Shown in pieces: positions 1 to 6,417 of a DNA stretch of 6,417 nucleotides. The notes beneath the pieces were generated by a model, which saw only the letters and a program-made list of their open reading frames with translations, was not told the DNA's origin and did not search any database. Both the position numbers and the translations under genes were made by a program. Every line of letters begins with the position of its first letter. Within the stretch, counting starts at the first letter, position 1. The stretch comes from Candidatus Omnitrophota bacterium (GTDB lineage Bacteria > Omnitrophota > Gorgyraeia > DTHP01), in assembly GCA_023818555.1 (NCBI GenBank), contig JAMWCG010000055.1, positions 1 to 6,417 of the forward strand. Reading direction: 5' to 3'.

Positions 1-26
1 AAAATTTAAAATTTCTGAATTTATAT

Positions 27-59
27 ATTATATATGGCTGACTTTTTCAATTTTGTCAA
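27..59 (-). promoter_or_regulatory. Candidate sigma-70 promoter reading leftward out of the window
   Basis: On the minus strand a perfect -35 hexamer TTGACA lies at 59-54. It is followed by an AT-rich stretch containing TATATA (34-29, spacer 19) and TATAAT (32-27, spacer 21). Both spacers exceed the optimal 17, so the -10 assignment is uncertain. The position, after the tRNA region and before the window edge, suits a promoter for a gene lying off the left end. The rest of 1-108 holds no gene: I see only an 11-codon ATG frame without a ribosome binding site. A weak 5-bp hairpin (GACTT/AAGTC, about 80-96) has no U-tract, so no convincing terminator is visible. Confidence 0.4.
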
Positions 60-108
60 GGGGCAGCTTTCCCAAAGGGGACTTTTCTCATAAGTCTATA
101 ATTCTCTC

Positions 109-148
109 TCACGACCCTGACGGGATTTGAACCCGTGCCGAGGGCTCG
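109..148 (-). repeat. 40-bp direct repeat, copy 1 (3' half of tRNA-Glu)
   Basis: These 40 bases are identical to 255-294, an offset of 146. The repeat runs from anticodon position 36 through the anticodon 3' stem, variable loop, T arm, acceptor 3' strand and discriminator base, plus three bases (TGA) beyond the mature 3' end. An exact 3'-half tRNA duplication resembles the footprint of tRNA-directed integration. The interval between the copies is only 106 bp and encodes no integrase, so a simple local duplication is at least as likely. Confidence 0.9.
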
Positions 149-223
149 TCCCGAATGTAGCCACTTCTCCTAGCATATCTTCGGGATCCCGATGTTAATC
201 TTAAGAAGTTGCCACTTTCGGGA
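149..223. repeat. 75-bp palindromic insert of two tandem inverted-repeat units inside the tRNA copy
   Basis: The insert begins TCCCGAA and ends TTCGGGA, a perfect 7-bp terminal inverted repeat. It divides into two abutting units, 149-186 (38 bp) and 187-223 (37 bp). On the plus strand each starts TCCCGA and ends TTCGGGA, so each could form its own 6-7 bp hairpin with a loop of about 24 bases. Their junction is the palindrome CGGGATCCCG (182-191). A 6-bp inner repeat (ACTTCT 163-168, AGAAGT 204-209) also allows one long hairpin across the whole insert. GCCACTT occurs once in each unit. No target-site duplication is visible at the junctions. It encodes no protein and has no tRNA T-arm motif. 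It resembles a tiny REP/MITE-like element, but I do not recognise the family. Confidence 0.7.
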
Positions 224-240
224 AAAGGCCCTTGTCCTAA
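224..240 (-). repeat. 17-bp direct repeat of the tRNA-Glu 5' half
   Basis: These bases are identical to 295-311 of the intact tRNA-Glu, an offset of 71. They cover the 3' side of the D arm, the anticodon 5' stem AGGGC and loop bases up to anticodon position 35. With the 40-bp repeat at 109-148, which ends at position 36, they define the insert boundaries to the base. Shifting either junction by one base breaks the match to the intact gene. Confidence 0.85.
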
Positions 241-257
241 TCCTATCTCTAATATCA

Positions 258-332
258 CGACCCTGACGGGATTTGAACCCGTGCCGAGGGCTCGAAAGGC
301 CCTTGTCCTAAACCAGGCTAGACGACAGGGTC
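258..332 (-). tRNA. tRNA-Glu (anticodon UUC)
   Basis: This 75-base gene folds as a full cloverleaf. The acceptor stem GACCCTG/CAGGGTC has 7 perfect pairs. The D stem starts GTC/GAC with a U13-G22 pair and GG in the loop. The anticodon stem AGGGC/GCCCT carries loop CTTTCGA with anticodon TTC at 296-294. The T stem ACGGG/CCCGT has loop TTCAAAT. The U11-A24 and U13-G22 pairs, a four-base variable loop and discriminator G all agree with glutamate identity features known from E. coli tRNA-Glu. CCA is not encoded (TGA follows the discriminator), so it must be added by a nucleotidyltransferase. The gene starts 20 bases after the gyrA stop with no promoter or terminator visible between, so it is probably cut out of the gyrase transcript. 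Confidence 0.94.
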
Positions 333-352
333 AATCCAATCCTACAGCAGAA

Positions 353-2797
353 CTATTTTTCTTCGCTTTCTTCAGCTTCTTCAATCAGACTTGCTACACC
401 GGAAACTTTATCCTTGGCTTCGAGACGAATCAGTCTTACTCCCTGAGCTACCCGGCCAGTTACGCGAATATCCTTAACTGTACAGCGCACTAACATTCCA
501 CAGGAACTGATAATCATCAATTCATCCTTATCGCTCACTGTCTTTAACCCCACCACTTCCCCATTCTTCTTAGTCACTTTCATATTGATAATCCCTTTCC
601 CTCCCCGAGATTGACTCCGGTACTCTTCCACAGGGGTGCGCTTACCAAAGCCTAAAGAAGTGACCGTTAATATTGTGGCATCTTTTTTCACCACTTCCAT
701 CCCGATTACTTTATCGTTTTTCCCAAGTTTAATCCCCCGCACTCCCCGGGCACCCCTTCCCATATCCCGAATCTCCTCTTCAGAAAAACGTATTGCTTTC
801 CCTTGCTGGGTTGCTAAGATTATCTCTTCTTTACCCGTAGTCAATTCCACTTCAATCAATTCATCTGTCTTTTCTAAGGTTATCCCGATTATTCCTCCTT
901 TACGCGGATGGCTGAATGCCTTTAGGGAGGTTTTCTTTACCAAGCCATTTTTTGTAGCCATAATTAAATACTGGTTCTCTTTAAATTCCCTTACCGGGAC
1001 AAAGGCACTGATTTTTTCCCCCTGTCCTAACTCCAAGAGATTAACCACTGCCTTTCCTTTAGCCATTCTGCCTGCCTGGGGAATATCGTAAACCTTCAGC
1101 CAATGCACTTTCCCCATATTACTAAAAAACAGGATATAATCATGGGTAGAAGCAATGAAGAGATGTTCAATAAAATCCTCTTCTTTTAACTCTGCTCCGG
1201 TAATCCCCTTCCCTCCCCGTTTCTGTCTCCGGTAGGCACTCACAGGGAGTCTTTTAATGTAGCCATTGTGGCTTATGGTAATTACCACATCTTCTTCCGC
1301 AATTAAATCTTCAATCTCCAGTTCTCCCTCCTCAGGAATTATCTCAGTAAGCCTTCTGTCTCCATATTTATTCTTTAGGCTCAGCACTTCCTGTTTAATA
1401 ATCTCTAAGACCTTCTTCTCACTCTTTAGAATTGCTTCATAGAGCTGAATGTTCTTAATCAGGGAAAGATACTCTTCATCAATCTTTTCCCTCTCCAAAG
1501 CAGTAAGTCTTTGCAGTTGCATCTCTAAGATTGCCTGAGCCTGTTCAGGAGTTAATTTAAAATTACTTATCAAAGCCTCCTTTGCTTCCGGAACAGTCTT
1601 TGCCTGACGAATAGTTTTAATTACCTTATCCAAATTTGTCAGTGCAATTTTTAATCCCTCTAAGATGTGTGCCCGTTTTTTTGCTTTTTCTAACTCAAAA
1701 GTGGTTCTGCGGATAACAATATTTTTGCGATGCTTGATATATTCCTGAATCATTTCCTTCAGATTCAAAATCCGGGGGCGGTTGTCTACCAAAGCAAGCA
1801 TAATTATCCCAAAAGAACTCTCCATCTGGGTATGCTTGTAGAGCTGATTGAGAATTACCCGTGAGGGAGCATCGCGTTTCAATTCAATCACAATCCGCAT
1901 CCCCTCTTTATCAGACTCATCACGGAGGTCAGAAATCCCTTCAATCCTCCTCTCCTCTACCAGTTTAGCAATCTGTTCAATGAGATTTGCCTTGTTTACC
2001 TGATAGGGAATTTCGGTAATCACAATGGTTTCTTTCCCTGACTTCTGCTCCTCTATAACTGCCCGGGCACGGAGTTTAATCACTCCCCTACCTGTGCGAT
2101 ACGCTTCCTTTATCCCCTCTTTTCCACAGATAAAAGCCCCGGTGGGAAAGTCCGGCCCTTTGATTATTTTCCCTAAATCTTCTATCTCTATTTCCGGATT
2201 ATCAATCACTTTTACAATTCCCTCGGCTACCTCGGCCAGATTATGGGGAGGGATATTGGTCGCCATCCCCACAGCAATCCCACTTGACCCATTGACCAAA
2301 AGATTGGGTAAGACCGCGGGTAAAACCACTGGTTCAGTTAAAGATTCATCAAAATTGGGGACAAAATCCACAGTCTCTTTATCAATATCCAAAAGCATCT
2401 CCTCTGCAATAGGAGCCAGCCTCGCCTCCGTATAACGCATTGCTGCCGGGGCATCACCATCAATGGAACCAAAATTACCCTGGCCATCAATTAAAGGATA
2501 CCTTAAAGAAAAATCCTGAACCATCCTCACCAAAGCGTCATAGACTGCAACATCTCCGTGGGGATGGTATTTTCCTAAACATTCACCCACAATTCTTGCA
2601 CATTTCTTATAGGGCTTGTTATGCTCTAAGCCCAATTCTTTCATCACAAAAAGTATGCGGCGATGCACCGGTTTCAAACCATCACGCACATCCGGAAGAG
2701 CCCTCCCTACAATTACACTCATCGCGTAGGAGATATAGGAAAACTTCATTTCATCTTCAATGTCCACAGGAATTATCTTTGTATTCCGGTCATACAT
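353..2797 (-). CDS. gyrA: DNA gyrase subunit A
   Basis: GyrA is the DNA-cleaving subunit of gyrase, the A2B2 type IIA topoisomerase that introduces ATP-driven negative supercoils. The 814-residue protein is complete. Residues 1 to about 490 form the breakage-reunion region (winged helix, tower, coiled-coil gate), with catalytic Tyr122 preceded by Arg121, the same numbering as in E. coli. Residues from about 497 form the DNA-wrapping beta-pinwheel. Its GyrA-box QKRGGKG at 525-531 marks the protein as gyrase rather than topoisomerase IV ParC; degenerate blade motifs recur near 632, 680 and 730. The tail is acidic (EEAEESEEK), as in several Gram-negative GyrAs. In the quinolone-determining region, GKYHPHGD is followed by Val83, where E. 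coli has Ser; Asp87 is kept. The ATG is supported by an AAGGAGG ribosome binding site nine bases upstream. The gene lies 18 bases after the HD-GYP gene and 20 bases before tRNA-Glu. Confidence 0.98.
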   Translation of the reverse strand: MYDRNTKIIPVDIEDEMKFSYISYAMSVIVGRALPDVRDGLKPVHRRILFVMKELGLEHNKPYKKCARIVGECLGKYHPHGDVAVYDALVRMVQDFSLRYPLIDGQGNFGSIDGDAPAAMRYTEARLAPIAEEMLLDIDKETVDFVPNFDESLTEPVVLPAVLPNLLVNGSSGIAVGMATNIPPHNLAEVAEGIVKVIDNPEIEIEDLGKIIKGPDFPTGAFICGKEGIKEAYRTGRGVIKLRARAVIEEQKSGKETIVITEIPYQVNKANLIEQIAKLVEERRIEGISDLRDESDKEGMRIVIELKRDAPSRVILNQLYKHTQMESSFGIIMLALVDNRPRILNLKEMIQEYIKHRKNIVIRRTTFELEKAKKRAHILEGLKIALTNLDKVIKTIRQAKTVPEAKEALISNFKLTPEQAQAILEMQLQRLTALEREKIDEEYLSLIKNIQLYEAILKSEKKVLEIIKQEVLSLKNKYGDRRLTEIIPEEGELEIEDLIAEEDVVITISHNGYIKRLPVSAYRRQKRGGKGITGAELKEEDFIEHLFIASTHDYILFFSNMGKVHWLKVYDIPQAGRMAKGKAVVNLLELGQGEKISAFVPVREFKENQYLIMATKNGLVKKTSLKAFSHPRKGGIIGITLEKTDELIEVELTTGKEEIILATQQGKAIRFSEEEIRDMGRGARGVRGIKLGKNDKVIGMEVVKKDATILTVTSLGFGKRTPVEEYRSQSRGGKGIINMKVTKKNGEVVGLKTVSDKDELMIISSCGMLVRCTVKDIRVTGRVAQGVRLIRLEAKDKVSGVASLIEEAEESEEK

Positions 2798-2806
2798 CCC
2801 AGAATT

Positions 2807-2813
2807 CCTCCTT
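2807..2813 (-). promoter_or_regulatory. Shine-Dalgarno site of gyrA
   Basis: AAGGAGG lies nine bases before the gyrA ATG, inside the 18-base gap after the HD-GYP stop codon. It is the strongest ribosome binding site in the window. It fixes the gyrA start and suggests gyrA is translated independently of the upstream gene even if the two are co-transcribed. Confidence 0.85.
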
Positions 2814-2815
2814 CT

Positions 2816-3976
2816 TCAATCTTTGAAACGCCGATAGATCCCCTCAATCTTATCTTTTATCTTCATAAAAGCCTCTACAATTATGGGGTCAAAATGCTTC
2901 CCCTTGCCTTCTTCTACAATCCGATAACATTCTTCCAGCGAATATGCCTCCTTATAAATCCTCTCCAGACTGCAGGCATCAAAAACATCACAGACACTCA
3001 CTAAACGGGCAGAGAGCGGAATCTCCTCTCCCTTTAACCCTGCAGGATAACCGGAGCCATCAAATTTCTCCTGATGGGAATAAACAATCTCTATGCCCAT
3101 CTTAAAAAAAGAAAAACCTTTGCTTTTTAAATTCTCCTCAATCGCCTCCAGAATCTCCTTACCAATAATGGTGTGTTTCTTCATCTCTTCAAATTCTTCA
3201 GGAGTAAGTTTACCGGGTTTCCGTAAAATCGCATCCGATATTCCCACCTTACCAATATCGTGGAGAGGACTGAAATCATAAATATCTTGAATAAACTCCT
3301 CGTCTATTTCATCCTTGTAAATACTGTGGGTGGCTAATTCTATGGCTAAAGCCCGCGAGTAGTATTTTATTCTCTTTATATGCCGACCAGTTTCTAAGTC
3401 TCTCTTCTCCGCTAAATTCGCCAAACCCATCACCGTGGTAAGGGCAAGCTCCCGCATGAGGAAAGTTTTTTCAAAAACGGTAGTGATGTGCGGAGAAACA
3501 AAGCGTAAGAAATTTATATGCTCTTGATTATAAATATTGGCTTGGGAATGACAGAAAAACATCACCCCCACTCCCTTTTCTCTTACTTTTAAAGGGAGAA
3601 GGATACTTGCCATAACTCCTCCCCCAAATATCTGACCTGGCCAAAGATAATGGGGATTTTTTTCCAAATAGACCTCAAGGTTATTGATCACCCGGGGCAG
3701 ACCTGTTTTTACTATCTCATCCAATTCGGTCTGGTTATAAGGTATTTCGTAGCCACGGTAGAAAAACGGTCTCTCGGCAATCACCTTCCGGTTATTAATG
3801 CATTCTCCTTCCTCATCCACCAAAGCCAGCCCTACCCTTTCAAAAGGAAGATAGGTTTTAAAATTCTGGACAATAAATTCTAAGAGATGATTGAAAGTAG
3901 TTTTACTATGCAAACGACTAAGCATATTCATAAACCTATTGTCCTGGTAAAAATCGCCTGGGGTCATTTTTCCCAT
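2816..3976 (-). CDS. GAF and HD-GYP domain protein, probable cyclic-di-GMP phosphodiesterase
   Basis: The 386-residue protein has an N-terminal GAF-like domain (about 25-168) and a C-terminal HD-GYP domain (about 178-380). I see no signal peptide or membrane segment, so it is probably cytoplasmic. HD-GYP enzymes hydrolyse the second messenger cyclic-di-GMP with a metal centre. Visible motifs are RDLETGRH ending in His199, HDIGK (His239, Asp240, Lys243), His268, HQEKFDGSGYP at 301-311 and the Asp330 motif DVFDA, followed by the usual HFDP near 361-364. The GYP signature is intact. In the usual HHE motif the second His is Gln302, a substitution also found in other family members that may alter metal count. 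The GAF ligand cannot be predicted. The gene starts two bases after the gyrB stop without a clear ribosome binding site, so translation is probably coupled to gyrB. Met4 is an alternative start, also poorly supported. The activity and any link to supercoiling are inferred. Confidence 0.92.
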   Translation of the reverse strand: MGKMTPGDFYQDNRFMNMLSRLHSKTTFNHLLEFIVQNFKTYLPFERVGLALVDEEGECINNRKVIAERPFFYRGYEIPYNQTELDEIVKTGLPRVINNLEVYLEKNPHYLWPGQIFGGGVMASILLPLKVREKGVGVMFFCHSQANIYNQEHINFLRFVSPHITTVFEKTFLMRELALTTVMGLANLAEKRDLETGRHIKRIKYYSRALAIELATHSIYKDEIDEEFIQDIYDFSPLHDIGKVGISDAILRKPGKLTPEEFEEMKKHTIIGKEILEAIEENLKSKGFSFFKMGIEIVYSHQEKFDGSGYPAGLKGEEIPLSARLVSVCDVFDACSLERIYKEAYSLEECYRIVEEGKGKHFDPIIVEAFMKIKDKIEGIYRRFKD

Positions 3977-3978
3977 TT

Positions 3979-6417
<2,439 letters not shown>

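Larger units (their letters stand above)
112..243 (-). pseudogene. Interrupted, 5'-truncated tRNA-Glu copy
   Basis: This is a second, incomplete copy of the neighbouring tRNA-Glu(UUC). Its 3' half (148-112) is identical to the intact gene: anticodon base 36, GCCCT anticodon strand, variable loop, T arm with TTCAAAT loop, CAGGGTC acceptor strand and discriminator G. The D-arm 3' side and anticodon 5' half (240-224) match the intact gene over 17 bases, with one further mismatch before homology fades near 243. A 75-bp insert (149-223) separates anticodon positions 35 and 36. The 5' acceptor strand is missing: the bases where it should lie (255-261) belong to the end of the intact tRNA and cannot pair with CAGGGTC. 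Bacteria lack the archaeal-type tRNA splicing endonuclease, and 75 bases is far too short for a group I intron, so this is most likely a dead gene. A tRNA-like non-coding RNA is a less likely alternative. Confidence 0.75.

Noticed and set aside
59..96. Rho-independent terminator after the tRNA region
   Set aside because: The hairpin GACTT/AAGTC is only 5 bp and is followed by C-rich sequence, not a U-tract.
149..223. The insert as a separate tRNA gene, since it is 75 nt long with 7-bp pairing ends
   Set aside because: Neither strand shows a T-arm motif or a consistent D and anticodon arm; the pairing ends are explained by its two inverted-repeat units.
149..223. A minimal CRISPR array or integron attC site
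   Set aside because: There are only two short units, no conserved repeat of 23 bp or more, no spacers of uniform size and no GTTRRRY core.
112..243. A group I or archaeal-type intron in a functional tRNA
   Set aside because: At 75 bases it is far too short for a group I intron, bacteria lack the bulge-helix-bulge endonuclease, and the copy also lacks its 5' acceptor strand.
109..294. attL/attR sites of an integrated element
   Set aside because: The 40-bp repeats fit a tRNA 3'-end attachment core, but only 106 bp lie between them and no integrase gene is in the window.
209..493. Plus-strand open frame of 94 codons across the tRNA and the gyrA 3' end
   Set aside because: It runs antisense through an intact tRNA gene and into gyrA, with no plausible product.
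2440..2826. Plus-strand open frame of 128 codons opposite the start of gyrA
   Set aside because: It lies antisense to conserved gyrA codons, shows no recognisable domain and is rich in His, Ser and Pro, as expected from antisense reading.

Overview
The window is one leftward (minus-strand) gene block carrying both DNA gyrase subunits. Read 5' to 3' it runs gyrB, a GAF/HD-GYP signalling protein gene, gyrA, an intact tRNA-Glu(UUC) and a broken second copy of that tRNA. The plus strand holds no gene I can support. The organism is a bacterium: gyrase is complete, the HD-GYP family is bacterial, Shine-Dalgarno sequences are present and the standard code is used. The DNA looks moderately AT-rich. 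GyrB is of the long type (806 residues) with a large insertion before its C-terminal motif, as in Proteobacteria and several other Gram-negative phyla and unlike the short Firmicutes or actinobacterial form. The tRNA does not encode its CCA. I cannot place the phylum. An uncultured Gram-negative lineage such as Omnitrophota would fit, but that is only a guess.

Layout. gyrB fills 3979-6399, with only 18 bases of upstream sequence (a ribosome binding site) before the window ends. Two bases after its stop, the HD-GYP gene begins (2816-3976). After an 18-base gap with a strong Shine-Dalgarno sequence comes gyrA (353-2797). Twenty bases after gyrA is the intact tRNA-Glu (258-332). The next 150 bases hold a partial tRNA-Glu copy (112-243), split inside its anticodon by a 75-bp element made of two tandem inverted-repeat units (149-223). 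The last 108 bases are AT-rich and non-coding, with a candidate promoter firing leftward out of the window.

How the parts work together. GyrA and GyrB form the A2B2 gyrase that introduces negative supercoils. The gene between them encodes a probable cytoplasmic cyclic-di-GMP phosphodiesterase with an N-terminal GAF sensor. The tight spacing implies co-transcription of all three proteins, and probably of the tRNA too, since I see no terminator or promoter between gyrA and the tRNA. The least expected parts are the interrupted tRNA copy with its palindromic insert, the signalling gene between the gyrase subunits, and valine at GyrA position 83, where quinolone-sensitive enzymes usually carry serine.
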